DNA of 64,000 nucleotides from Pseudomonas phenolilytica (GTDB lineage: Bacteria; Pseudomonadota; Gammaproteobacteria; Pseudomonadales; Pseudomonadaceae): the NCBI RefSeq assembly GCF_021432765.1, contig NZ_CP058908.1, positions 1,442,001-1,506,000 on the forward strand. The letters are read 5' to 3'. Positions 1-9,356 of this stretch are shown piece after piece (position 1 is the first letter of the stretch; each line of letters opens with the position of its first letter). Under the pieces are notes generated by a model, which worked only from the letters and a program-made list of their open reading frames with translations, was not told where the DNA came from and did no database searches. A program made the translations under genes and the position numbers.

Positions 1-879
1 GCAGGCGCTGGCCTGCAGGCGCAGCAGGCGCTGACAGCGGAACAGCACGTCGCTATGGAAGAACGCCTCGGCGAGCGCCTGATAGGGGTAGTGCGAGGAG
101 CTGACGCGCTCGTGCAGGTCCTGGGCGAGGAAGTACAGCTTCAGGTAGTGGCTGATCCGCGTGCCCGGGCGGCCGTCGCCCAGGCGGTGCAACAGGGTTT
201 CCTTGGCGGCGTTGAGTGCGCTGACCACCCGGCCGTTCTGCTGTGCCAGCTGCAGCCGCCGCTCTTCGACGTCGAGTGAGCGAATCGGCTCGAACAGCGC
301 GGCCTTGAGCTTGAAGTACTGTCCCAGCTCGCGGTACAGCCGCGCCAGGCTCTGCTGTACCGGCTGGTGGGTGAACAGTGCGTCCCACAGCACCGAGAGC
401 AGGCCGTACCAGGCGGCACCGGCGAGCAGCAGCAGCGGATCGCGCCAGAAGTTGAGGCTGGCACCGTCACGCTGGTCGGCGGCGATCATGCTGTAGATCG
501 ACAGAATCAGCGTGGCCTGAGCGATGGTTGCGTAGCGTTCGCCGAGCGCGCCGAGCATCACCAGCACGAATGTCGAGACCGCCAGTCCGAGGGCGAACAA
601 CCAGGGGTAGGGGAACAGCAGTTCCACCGAGACCGACGCCACGCTGAAGCACAGCAGGGTGGCCAGCAGCGCGCCCAGGCGGCCGCGCCAGCTGTCGTCG
701 GTTTCCGCCAGCGCGCTGGCGATGATGCCGAGGAACAGCGGGATAACCAGCGCGGGCTGTCCGAGCCAGCTGCTCAGGCCCATGCTCCCGGCCAGCGCGA
801 TCAGCACGCGCAGGCTGTAGCCGAACTTCTCCAGCGCCCAGAGGCGACGCAGCGATTGGCGGAGCGAGGCGGTCGGCAT
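1..879 (-). CDS. yccS: YccS-family inner-membrane protein (FUSC type), 3' part cut by window edge
   Basis: The frame is open from an ATG at 879 to the left edge, giving the first 293 residues; the rest lies outside. The N-terminus reads MPTASLRQSLRRLWALEKFG and is followed by several hydrophobic segments in about the first 150 residues, with short loops such as AETDDSWRGRLGAL. After these comes a soluble helical stretch rich in Gln, Leu and Arg. This layout (N-terminal membrane bundle, then a cytoplasmic region, with a second bundle expected beyond the edge) fits the YccS/YhfK branch of the fusaric-acid-resistance-like proteins, thought to be exporters of unknown substrate. It is followed upstream by dbpA on the same strand, 167 bp away, so it may be transcribed alone. 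The family call is firm; the substrate is unknown. Confidence 0.8.
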   Translation of the reverse strand, partial: MPTASLRQSLRRLWALEKFGYSLRVLIALAGSMGLSSWLGQPALVIPLFLGIIASALAETDDSWRGRLGALLATLLCFSVASVSVELLFPYPWLFALGLAVSTFVLVMLGALGERYATIAQATLILSIYSMIAADQRDGASLNFWRDPLLLLAGAAWYGLLSVLWDALFTHQPVQQSLARLYRELGQYFKLKAALFEPIRSLDVEERRLQLAQQNGRVVSALNAAKETLLHRLGDGRPGTRISHYLKLYFLAQDLHERVSSSHYPYQALAEAFFHSDVLFRCQRLLRLQASAC

Positions 880-1046
880 GTAAAGGTCGGCCTTGACGGA
901 GGATGGGGTATCGAATCGCCGGCCCGACGCGGGCGGGGCGTTCGCAACGCAAAACTTATACCGCAACGCCGGTCTGGCACCACCGCGCAGTCATCTTTCT
1001 GTTTATCGTCGCGCCGAGCGATCTGCCACCGGGATCGACAACGGTT

Positions 1047-2426
<1,380 letters not shown>

Positions 2427-2603
2427 GGCGGGAGTCTTCGCAAGGGAGGCGGACGGCAGTCTATCAGGCAGCCGGTACGGGCGCCGCACCGCGCCGGCCG
2501 GGTCATCCGTATGGCTGGCGAAACGTTCTGAAAGCTATGTGAGCGGAACCCCGCACGGGGCTGTTGATCGAAAATTGTCCATTTCCCCATTGAGGAGGTC
2601 GTT

Positions 2604-3113
2604 TTGTCCCGCGCTTTGTTCTTTCTCGGATTGTTTGCACTGCCAGTCTTGGCAGACGAGCCAACCCTGTATGGTCGCTATGAACACATCAGGATCGAAG
2701 AACTCGGCAAGATCCTGCCGGCCAAGATGGACACGGGGGCTATGACGGCGTCTTTGTCGGCCCGCGACATCGAGCAGTTTGAGCGTGATGGCGAGGACTG
2801 GGTACGTTTCCGGCTGGCAGTCGATGGTGCCGATGACACCCTTTATGAACAGCGCATGCTGGGTATCAGCCGGATCAAGACGCGTGCGGAGGAGGGGAGT
2901 GCGGTCGATCCCGAGCGCGAACCGCCACGTGCCGAGCGGCCGATCATTGGCATGCAGCTGTGTATCGGCGATCAGCTGCGCGAGGCCGAGGTGAACCTGA
3001 CGGACCGCACCCACTTCAGTTATCCCTTGCTGATCGGTACCGAGGTCATTCGCGACCTGCGCGCCGCGATCGATCCGGCAGACCGGTATACGGCAGGTCG
3101 CCCGACCTGCTGA
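2604..3113 (+). CDS. Secreted retropepsin-like aspartic peptidase (RimB / PF05618 family)
   Basis: The 169-residue protein starts at a TTG, chosen because a clear GAGGAGG ribosome site lies 6-7 bases upstream. A signal peptide is visible at residues 1-17 (cleavage near VLA-DE). The active-site motif is MDTGAMTASL at about 42-51, the single D-T-G of retropepsin-like enzymes that work as dimers, and the C-terminal half holds the family's second block (RPIIGMQLCIG, then VNLTDRTHFSYPLLIG). Members are often annotated as ATP-dependent zinc proteases, but the motif is that of an aspartic peptidase. RimB, a cytoplasmic relative, works with the RimK glutamate ligase; no rimK is seen here and this one looks exported, so the substrate is unknown. 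Confidence 0.8.
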   Translation: MSRALFFLGLFALPVLADEPTLYGRYEHIRIEELGKILPAKMDTGAMTASLSARDIEQFERDGEDWVRFRLAVDGADDTLYEQRMLGISRIKTRAEEGSAVDPEREPPRAERPIIGMQLCIGDQLREAEVNLTDRTHFSYPLLIGTEVIRDLRAAIDPADRYTAGRPTC

Positions 3114-3736
3114 TCCGTCAGTGGAGTTCGCGCACCGCTCGACTCCTGCTGGTGCGCATTGCCACCCATCGCCGCGCTCTGCTTGTTCGGCGGTGGGTGA
3201 TACCGGACGTGACCCGTCCGGGCAATGCTTTTTTCTAGCTATGAACTAGTGTGTCGCCAATCACAAGCGTCTGTTTTTATTTATCAGCGAAGGATTTAAA
3301 CAAAAAGGAGGATGCTTGCCTTTGTGAAAGGATGATGTCCGTTTTATTAATCTGGGATCGGCTGTCAAGTTGAATTGCCGATTGTTCGGCGAAGTATTTC
3401 GCCGTTATTGACTTTAAATTATTGAATTGAAGCTTAGCGAGGTCTAGGCGTCTCGATTTTTGCGACCGGTGAGTCGGTTTTGTGACCGGCCGGTTCATGT
3501 TTCAAGATGTTGCTGCGGGCTGCGCATCGGCTTTAACCTGGGGGTCAGGCTTCGGGGGAGGTGCGAAGTCAGGTGCGCCTGGCAGCTGGTTTTACCCGTA
3601 TGAGGGGCTTCGCTACGTCTGCGCTGCTTCGCTCGTCCTACTAAAGTCGGGGCTTTCATTGGCGAAGCCTCCTTTGTTAGATTCGGCAATGTGGATTCCA
3701 TTCCCTTGCAATAATAATAAGATGGAGAACGCGTCA
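3114..3736. other. 623-bp non-coding interval with AT-rich core, upstream of the symporter operon
   Basis: No convincing gene is present. The stretch from about 3238 to 3480 is clearly richer in A and T than anything else in the window (runs such as TTTTTATTTAT and TTAAATTATTGAATTGAAG). It contains a perfect 7-bp inverted repeat with a 4-base loop at 3387-3404 (CGGCGAA...TTCGCCG) and, at 3460-3495, repeated GACCGG/ACCGGT elements. The position suggests the promoter and control region of the symporter genes that start at 3737, and the low GC also fits a regulator-binding or nucleoid-protein-bound segment. A 73-codon minus-strand frame (3277-3498) shows no family resemblance and I do not call it a gene. 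Confidence 0.6.
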
Positions 3737-3760
3737 ATGGCTGACAACAATAACGAAAAC
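3710..3760 (+). promoter_or_regulatory. Putative Hfq/Crc A-rich target around the start of the symporter operon
   Basis: AATAATAATAA at 3710-3720 precedes the ribosome site, and a second A-rich run (ACAACAATAACGAAAAC, 3744-3760) lies just inside the first gene. Hfq with Crc represses translation in pseudomonads by binding repeated A-R-N triplets near start codons. Both runs fit that pattern, and acetate-type permease genes are known Crc targets in pseudomonads. Binding is inferred from pattern only. Confidence 0.5.
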
Positions 3761-4000
3761 GCGACTGCGTACTGGAAGGCGAATGTTCGCCTTATAGTAT
3801 GGAGCTTGGTGGCGTGGGCCTTCGCGGCCTATGGCCTGGGCATCATCCTGCGTCCGATGTTAATGGGCATTCACATCGGGGGTGCGGATATAGGCTTCTG
3901 GTTTGCTCAACAAGGCTCGATTATCACGTTCCTTTTGATCATCTTTCACTACGCGTGGCGGATGAACAAACTGGACAAAGAATTCGGCGTTGAGGAGTAA
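3737..4000 (+). CDS. Small subunit of sodium/solute symporter (DUF4212, YjcH-like)
   Basis: An 87-residue membrane protein with two hydrophobic segments (about 20-42 and 50-72) separated by a short loop, and the family ending in which YAWRMNKLDKEFGVEE closes the protein. DUF4212 proteins are the small partner of a large sodium:solute symporter and are encoded directly upstream of it, as here: the gap is 3 bp. The start at 3737 is chosen over an in-frame ATG at 3722 because GGAG at 3724-3727 gives a proper spacing and because homologues begin MADNNN. The first codons are strikingly A-rich and overlap the possible Hfq/Crc site. Confidence 0.9.
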   Translation: MADNNNENATAYWKANVRLIVWSLVAWAFAAYGLGIILRPMLMGIHIGGADIGFWFAQQGSIITFLLIIFHYAWRMNKLDKEFGVEE

Positions 4001-4003
4001 CCC

Positions 4004-5773
4004 ATGAGCCAGTACTGGATAAACATGCTGTTCGTGGGCGCGTCCTTTGCGCTCTATTTCGGTATCGCGGCCTGGGCCCGTGCCGGTTCCGCCAAGGAGT
4101 TCTATGTCGCCGGTGGTGGCGTCCATCCCGTAACCAACGGTATGGCGACCGCAGCGGACTGGATGTCTGCGGCCTCGTTCATTTCCATGGCCGGCATCAT
4201 CGCCTTCGGCGGTTATGGCACCTCGGTCTACCTGATGGGCTGGACCGGCGGCTACGTGCTGCTGGCGATGCTGCTGGCGCCCTACCTGCGCAAATTCGGC
4301 AAGTTCACGGTACCGGATTTCATCGGTGACCGTTTCTACAGCCGTGGTGCGCGTCTGGTAGCGGTACTCTGCCTGCTGCTGATCTCCCTGACCTACGTAA
4401 TCGGCCAGATGGCTGGTGCCGGTATTGCCTTCTCGCGCTTCCTGGAGCTGAGCAACGAGGCCGGTATCTGGATCGCTGCAGCGGTCGTGTTCGTCTACGC
4501 GGTATTCGGCGGCATGAAGGGCATCACCTACACCCAGGTGGCGCAGTACGTCGTGCTGATCATTGCCTATACCATCCCGGCAGTGTTCATCGCCTTCCAG
4601 CTGACCGGCAACCCGATTCCGTCGCTGGGCATGATCGGTAACGACGTCGAAACCGGCCTGCCGCTGCTGCAGAAACTGGACGCCGTGGTAACGGATCTGG
4701 GCTTTGCGGCCTACACCGCCGACACTGATAACCGGCTGAACATGATCCTGTTCACCCTGTCGCTGATGATCGGTACTGCAGGTCTGCCGCACGTGATCAT
4801 CCGCTTCTTCACCGTACCGAAGGTGGCTGATGCGCGCTGGTCGGCTGGCTGGACGCTGATCTTCATCGCCCTGCTCTACCTCACCGCTCCCGCGGTGGCC
4901 TCGATGGCTCGTCTGAACCTGGTAGATACCGTCTACCCGGATGGCCCGAAAGGACAGGCGATCCTCTATGAAGAGCGCCCGAACTGGATCAATACCTGGG
5001 AAGACACCGGTCTGATCAAGTGGGAAGACAAGAACAGCGATGGTCGGATCCAGATGTACAACGACGCCAACGCTGCCTTTGCTCCGACTGCGCAGGAGCG
5101 CGGCTGGAACGGCAACGAGCTGACCGTCAACAACGACATCATCGTGCTGGCCAACCCGGAAATCGCCAACCTGCCGGGCTGGGTCGTCGGTCTGATTGCT
5201 GCCGGTGCTATCGCTGCTGCGCTGTCCACAGCGGCGGGGCTGCTGCTGGCGATCTCCTCGGCGTTCAGTCATGACCTGATCAAGACGTTGATAAATCCGA
5301 AAATCAGCGAGAAGAACGAGATGATTGCCGCTCGTCTCTCGATGACCGGTGCGATCATCTTGGCTACGTGGCTGGGTCTGAACCCGCCGGGCTTCGCGGC
5401 ACAGGTGGTGGCGCTGGCGTTCGGTCTTGCGGCATCCAGCCTGTTCCCGGCGCTGATGATGGGGATCTTCTCCAAGCGCGTGAACAGCAAAGGTGCGGTT
5501 GCGGGGATGCTGGTCGGTGTGGTGAGCACTGCCGTGTACATCTTCCTGTACCTGGGCTGGTTCTTCATCCCGGGCACCAATACCTTCGCCAACGTGCCGG
5601 CTGAGTGGATGTTCGGTATTTCCCCGCAGGCCTTCGGTGCCGTTGGTGCGATCCTGAACTTCGCCGTCGCCTACGCCGTGTCGATGGCTACCGAGGCTCC
5701 GCCGCGGGAGATCCAGGACCTGGTCGAAAGCGTTCGCACTCCGAAGGGTGCTGGCGCGGCGATTGGCCACTAA
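4004..5773 (+). CDS. Sodium/solute symporter large subunit, acetate-permease (ActP) type
   Basis: A 589-residue polytopic protein of the SSS family, VC_2705-like subgroup that pairs with DUF4212. The N-terminal segment carries the family's EFYVAGGGVHPVTNGMATA and DWMSAASFISMAG, which form the sodium and substrate path, and about 13 hydrophobic segments follow. A large extramembrane loop near residues 310-390 (EERPNWINTWED...) is typical of this subgroup. Likely substrates are acetate or related short monocarboxylates; the sequence alone does not decide this. It forms an operon with the small subunit upstream, and a strong hairpin terminator follows 50 bp after the stop. In P. aeruginosa the equivalent pair lies beside the same DUF294 protein and exonuclease as here. 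Confidence 0.9.
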   Translation: MSQYWINMLFVGASFALYFGIAAWARAGSAKEFYVAGGGVHPVTNGMATAADWMSAASFISMAGIIAFGGYGTSVYLMGWTGGYVLLAMLLAPYLRKFGKFTVPDFIGDRFYSRGARLVAVLCLLLISLTYVIGQMAGAGIAFSRFLELSNEAGIWIAAAVVFVYAVFGGMKGITYTQVAQYVVLIIAYTIPAVFIAFQLTGNPIPSLGMIGNDVETGLPLLQKLDAVVTDLGFAAYTADTDNRLNMILFTLSLMIGTAGLPHVIIRFFTVPKVADARWSAGWTLIFIALLYLTAPAVASMARLNLVDTVYPDGPKGQAILYEERPNWINTWEDTGLIKWEDKNSDGRIQMYNDANAAFAPTAQERGWNGNELTVNNDIIVLANPEIANLPGWVVGLIAAGAIAAALSTAAGLLLAISSAFSHDLIKTLINPKISEKNEMIAARLSMTGAIILATWLGLNPPGFAAQVVALAFGLAASSLFPALMMGIFSKRVNSKGAVAGMLVGVVSTAVYIFLYLGWFFIPGTNTFANVPAEWMFGISPQAFGAVGAILNFAVAYAVSMATEAPPREIQDLVESVRTPKGAGAAIGH

Positions 5774-5822
5774 ACGATAATGCGTCCGGACGTCAGCGCG
5801 GCTGACGCGAGGTTGAAGTAAG

Positions 5823-5857
5823 AATCGGGCTTCCATCTGGAAGCCCGATTTTTTTGA
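5823..5857 (+). terminator. Rho-independent terminator of the symporter operon
   Basis: An 11-bp stem (ATCGGGCTTCC pairing with GGAAGCCCGAT) with a 4-base loop is followed directly by a run of seven T. It lies between the symporter stop and the next gene, so the small membrane protein at 5869 needs its own promoter or read-through. Confidence 0.93.
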
Positions 5858-5868
5858 GGAAGTGATCT

Positions 5869-6384
5869 ATGTTCTGGCATCTCATCGCAGCAGCGGCTGC
5901 CGCTTTGGCGGGTGCAGGGATTGCGTTGCTGCTGCGCTCCCTGTCCGGCAAGCGGTTGCCTATGTGGATCATCCCGGTGTTTGCCGGGCTGGGCATGTTC
6001 GGCTACACGATCTACTACGAGTACACCTGGTTCGAGACGTCGCAGGCCCGCCTGCCACAGGGTTCCGTGGTGGTGACCAGCGAGGAGGGCCACATGCTGT
6101 GGCGGCCCTGGACGCTGCTGTTCCCTATGCCGCTGGCCTACACGGTGCTCGACAGTACCAACGTGCAGATTCAGGACGTCGCGCAGGGACGCCTGGCTCG
6201 GTTCGTCCTGTATCGCTTCGAGAAGCAGCACTTGGTATCCACGGTGAAAAGCGGCAAGTACCAATTGCTCTGCAACGAGAAGGCGATGTTCCGGCTGAAC
6301 GATGCCGGCGAGGCCAAGATGGAAACGCTGACCGAACTGGAAACGGACGCCCCGCTTTACCAGGCCATCTGCACCCGGCCATAG
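5869..6384 (+). CDS. Uncharacterised membrane-anchored protein, 171 residues
   Basis: I do not recognise a named family. Two hydrophobic segments at about 2-24 and 32-50 (the second is PMWIIPVFAGLGMFGYTIYY) are followed by a soluble domain of about 120 residues that begins near ETSQARLPQG and includes a Pro-Trp-rich turn (MLWRPWTLLFPMPL). GAGGAAG 7 bases before the ATG supports the start. The gene lies between the symporter terminator and a convergent exonuclease gene; I recall similar small membrane genes next to this locus in other pseudomonads, so a link to the transporter is possible but unproven. Confidence 0.75.
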   Translation: MFWHLIAAAAAALAGAGIALLLRSLSGKRLPMWIIPVFAGLGMFGYTIYYEYTWFETSQARLPQGSVVVTSEEGHMLWRPWTLLFPMPLAYTVLDSTNVQIQDVAQGRLARFVLYRFEKQHLVSTVKSGKYQLLCNEKAMFRLNDAGEAKMETLTELETDAPLYQAICTRP

Positions 6385-6400
6385 ACTTCCCTGACTCGCA

Positions 6401-6422
6401 CGAGCAGCAGTCGCGCTGCTCG
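6401..6422. terminator. Hairpin between convergent genes, possible bidirectional terminator
   Basis: Perfect 8-bp stem (CGAGCAGC with GCTGCTCG) and 6-base loop between the stops of the small membrane protein and the exonuclease gene. There is no T tract on either side, so termination is only suggested by position. Confidence 0.4.
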
Positions 6423-6465
6423 CGGCGAGGTGTGCGCACCGGCGTGGCTGTTCGCGCAGATGAAA

Positions 6466-7173
6466 TCAGAGCGAGTGTCGCGCGACCTGCTGCGAGCGCT
6501 TCCAGCAGCGGACGCGCTGAGCCAGCTCATCGATGCGTTCGATGCCCAGGCGGCGGGCGCGGCTCATCAGGATCAAGGCGATCTGCGCCGTGGCCAGCGC
6601 ATCGGCGGAGGCATGGTGGCGCTGCGGAATGTCGATATGGAAGTACTGCAGCCAGTGGTCGAGTCCGCCGCGGTGAATCATGGCGTGCGGGAACAGCATC
6701 GGCGCAAGGTCGGCCACGTCGAGAAAGGTGTTCTGCAGGGTGTAGCCCAGCTCTTTCTTTAGCGCACGACCCAGCATGCGCTCATCGAACGGTGCGTGGA
6801 ATGCAAGGATCACGCTATCACCGGCGAATTCCATGAAGCTGAGCAGCGCGTCGGCCGGTGGCAGGCCGCTGGCCAGCTCGCTGGGCGCGATGCCGTGAAT
6901 CAGCACACTTTCGCTGAACTTGATCTGACGGTTGAGTGTGCACTCGAACTGCTGGGAGAAATCGATCGCCGCGTTTTCGATGGTCACCGCGCCGATGGAA
7001 ATGACCAGGTCGCGCTTGAGATGCAGGCCGGTGGTTTCGAGGTCGAGTACCACCATGCGCTGTTCGCGCAGCGGGGTTCCGTCCAGCGCGGCGGGGCGCT
7101 TCAGTTTGGCCAGGCGTTGCTGCTGATCGAGCGTGAGCTTCGGCCCGCGCGGGTGGAACCAGGTCATCTTCAT
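6466..7173 (-). CDS. 3'-5' exonuclease, DEDDh family (DnaQ-like)
   Basis: A 235-residue protein with the four acidic positions and the general-base His of DnaQ-type exonucleases: DLETTG at 44-49, FHAPFDERML around 125, and HHASADALATA near 190. It lacks DNA polymerase III tau-binding or other extra domains, so it is a stand-alone nuclease rather than the replicative proofreading subunit. The start at 7173 is 8 bp downstream of the stop of the DUF294 gene; a second ATG at 7167 is an alternative start. The two genes form a tight minus-strand pair that faces the symporter operon, the same arrangement as the PA3232-PA3233 pair in P. aeruginosa. Its substrate in the cell is unknown. Confidence 0.88.
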   Translation of the reverse strand: MKMTWFHPRGPKLTLDQQQRLAKLKRPAALDGTPLREQRMVVLDLETTGLHLKRDLVISIGAVTIENAAIDFSQQFECTLNRQIKFSESVLIHGIAPSELASGLPPADALLSFMEFAGDSVILAFHAPFDERMLGRALKKELGYTLQNTFLDVADLAPMLFPHAMIHRGGLDHWLQYFHIDIPQRHHASADALATAQIALILMSRARRLGIERIDELAQRVRCWKRSQQVARHSL

Positions 7174-7180
7174 CTCGGAT

Positions 7181-9115
7181 CTACAACTGATAGCGCACGG
7201 CCAGGCTCGTCTGCAGACGCTGGGCCTGGCGGAAGGATTCGCGCAGGATACGGCGGTCGAGTGCGTTGAGCGTATCCGGGTCGAGCCGGTTGGAATAGGG
7301 CGCCTCGTCGCGCGCCTGTTGCTGGTGATGCTGCATGCGGGTCTGCTGGATGAAGTGGTAGGCCTCTTCGTAGGCGGCGCCATCCTTGGCGTCGATGATG
7401 CCTTTCTCGACCAGACGGCGCAGGCGCTCGAGCGTGTTGCACTCGCCGATTCCATTGGCCAGCGCCAGAAGCCGGGCGCCGTCGACGAAGGGGGTCAATC
7501 CCTGAACCTTGAGGTCGAGCGTATCTTTGCCGTCGCCCTTGCGCGCCAGCACGAAGTCGCGGAAGCGGCCCACCGGCGGGCGGTGACGCAGGGCGTTGTC
7601 GGCCATCATGCGCTGGAAGATGCGATTGTCCGCCACTTCGGCAAGCAGATCCTGGCGCAATTGTTCGCAGCCCTCCTGCGGACCCCAGACCGCACGCAGG
7701 TCGAAGAAGATAGTGCTGCTCAGCAGGTTCTCCGGCGTCGCTTCGCGCACGAATGCGCTGAAGCGCCGGCCCCACTCTTGGCGCGACAGGCACAGCTCGG
7801 GGTTGCCAGCCATGATGTTGCCGCGGCACAGCGTGAAACCGCAGGTGTCCAGGTCGCGGTTGATGCGTTCGGCCAGCGGCAGCAGCCGTCCGCGCCGAAG
7901 AGCGGCCTCGGCGGCATCGGCCGCTTCGAAGAGGATGCCGTTGTCCTGGTCGGTGTGCAGGGTCTGCTCGCGGCGACCTTCGCTGCCAAAGCACAGCCAG
8001 GTGAAAGGCACGCCCGGGTCGCCCATGTCGCGGATGGCCAGCTCGATCACCCGCCGCACGGTGTGGTCGTTGAGCAGCGTGATGATATGGGTGATCTGCG
8101 TCGAGGAAGCGCCATGCGCGAGCATGTTGTCGACCAGTTGCTTGATGCGGCCACGGATCGCCACCAGCGCTTCGACTCGGTCGGCGTGCCCGATGGTCTG
8201 CGCCAGATGCACCAGATCGACGCGCTGCAGGGAGAACAGGTCGCGTTCGGAAATCACGCCCACCAGCTGGCCGTTGTCGACCACGCAGACATGGGCGATG
8301 TGGCGCTCGGTCATGGCGATGGCGGCATCGAAGGCGGTCGCTTCCGGCGGCAGGTGGAACGGTTCGTGAGTCATGTAGCAGGAAATCGCCGCGCTCAGTG
8401 CGCCGGCCTCGGTGCCGATCACGCGGCGCAGGTCGCGCAGCGTGAAGATGCCCAGCGGATGTTGCTGTTCGTCGACGATGACGATGCTGCCGACGTTGTT
8501 CTGCTGCATCAGTGCCACGGCCTCGCGCAGCGGCAGGGCCGGCAGGCAGGCGACCGGATGGTGCACCGCAAGCTCGCCAATGCTGGTTTCCAGCGAGTAG
8601 TTCTCGCCCAGGGTCTCGACGGCTCGTATTTGCGCCTGCTGGTTGACCAGGTCGAGCAGGCTGCTGACGCCACGGATAGCGAAATCGCGGAAGGGACTGG
8701 AGATCGAGATCAGCTGGACGAAGGCCGGCTTGTTCAGCAGGAGGCAGAAGGTGTCCTCAGCGGCCAGATGCGCGGTGCGCGTGGCGCGCTCGCCCATCAA
8801 GGCGGCCATCGGGAAGCACTCGCCGACGATCACCTCGAAGGTGGTTTCGCTGCCGCGCTTGGCACTGTGCGGACGCTGTCCGTGCACGCGGCCCTGCTTG
8901 ACGATGTAGAAGTGCTGCACCACGCCGTCGTCGGGCGAGATGATGTGCTCGCCGGCGGCATAGAAGCGCAGCTCGCAGTTCTCCACCAGGTAGGCGAGGT
9001 GAGCCTTTTCCATCAGGTTGAACGGTGGGAACTTGCGCAGGAACTCCATGGTGCCGTGGATGTTCTGCAAGACGGCGGTCTTGCCGGCGGCGGCGAGGGC
9101 GTCAGCTGTGCTCAT
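7181..9115 (-). CDS. Cyclic-nucleotide-binding / CBS / DUF294 nucleotidyltransferase-like signalling protein
   Basis: A 644-residue soluble protein with four parts in order. First is a Crp-type cNMP-binding fold (LRFYAAGEHIISPDDG near residue 50). Next is a CBS pair (about 170-300) whose blocks read GSIVIVDEQQHPLGIFTLRD and VCVVDNGQLVGVISERDL. A DUF294 nucleotidyltransferase-like domain follows with GSEGRREQTLHTDQDN, and then the DUF294 C-terminal helical domain. Such proteins are thought to be nucleotide-sensing regulators. The start at 9115 (MSTADALAAAG) is preferred over one at 9166, which would add a low-complexity extension. Downstream, 7 bp away, is the exonuclease gene. Association with acetate-type symporters in pseudomonads suggests a role in carboxylate uptake; that is inference. 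Confidence 0.9.
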   Translation of the reverse strand: MSTADALAAAGKTAVLQNIHGTMEFLRKFPPFNLMEKAHLAYLVENCELRFYAAGEHIISPDDGVVQHFYIVKQGRVHGQRPHSAKRGSETTFEVIVGECFPMAALMGERATRTAHLAAEDTFCLLLNKPAFVQLISISSPFRDFAIRGVSSLLDLVNQQAQIRAVETLGENYSLETSIGELAVHHPVACLPALPLREAVALMQQNNVGSIVIVDEQQHPLGIFTLRDLRRVIGTEAGALSAAISCYMTHEPFHLPPEATAFDAAIAMTERHIAHVCVVDNGQLVGVISERDLFSLQRVDLVHLAQTIGHADRVEALVAIRGRIKQLVDNMLAHGASSTQITHIITLLNDHTVRRVIELAIRDMGDPGVPFTWLCFGSEGRREQTLHTDQDNGILFEAADAAEAALRRGRLLPLAERINRDLDTCGFTLCRGNIMAGNPELCLSRQEWGRRFSAFVREATPENLLSSTIFFDLRAVWGPQEGCEQLRQDLLAEVADNRIFQRMMADNALRHRPPVGRFRDFVLARKGDGKDTLDLKVQGLTPFVDGARLLALANGIGECNTLERLRRLVEKGIIDAKDGAAYEEAYHFIQQTRMQHHQQQARDEAPYSNRLDPDTLNALDRRILRESFRQAQRLQTSLAVRYQL

Positions 9116-9282
9116 GGCGGGATTCCGTTTTTGTTCATGTTCGGCTGCGGCCGGACTCGGGCACATTGGACGTAAGTCTAGTCAGCCGACGGCGTGGGGG
9201 GACTGATCGGGATCAGCGTAGGGGCTGGGAGTCCGTCTCGGCCGCAGTGGTGCATTGCGCCCGCTCGGTGTGTGATAGGGGC

Positions 9283-9316
9283 AAAAAAAATGCCAGTCAG
9301 CGGGGCTGACTGGCAT
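9283..9316 (-). terminator. Rho-independent terminator of serA
   Basis: Read on the minus strand, a 10-11-bp stem (ATGCCAGTCAG with CTGACTGGCAT) encloses a 5-base C-rich loop and is followed by eight T. It lies about 40 bp beyond the serA stop. Confidence 0.93.
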
Positions 9317-9356
9317 CGGATCGGTCGGCGGCGAACTGATTCTTCGCCGCGGCGGA

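Noticed and set aside
3277..3498. A 73-codon minus-strand frame in the AT-rich interval
   Set aside because: No ribosome site, no similarity that I recognise, and codon use unlike its neighbours. It overlaps palindromes and is better read as control sequence.
3860..5836. A 658-codon minus-strand frame opposite the sodium/solute symporter
   Set aside because: Rich in His, Gln, Arg and Asp with no domain resemblance, exactly as expected for the antisense of a membrane-protein gene.
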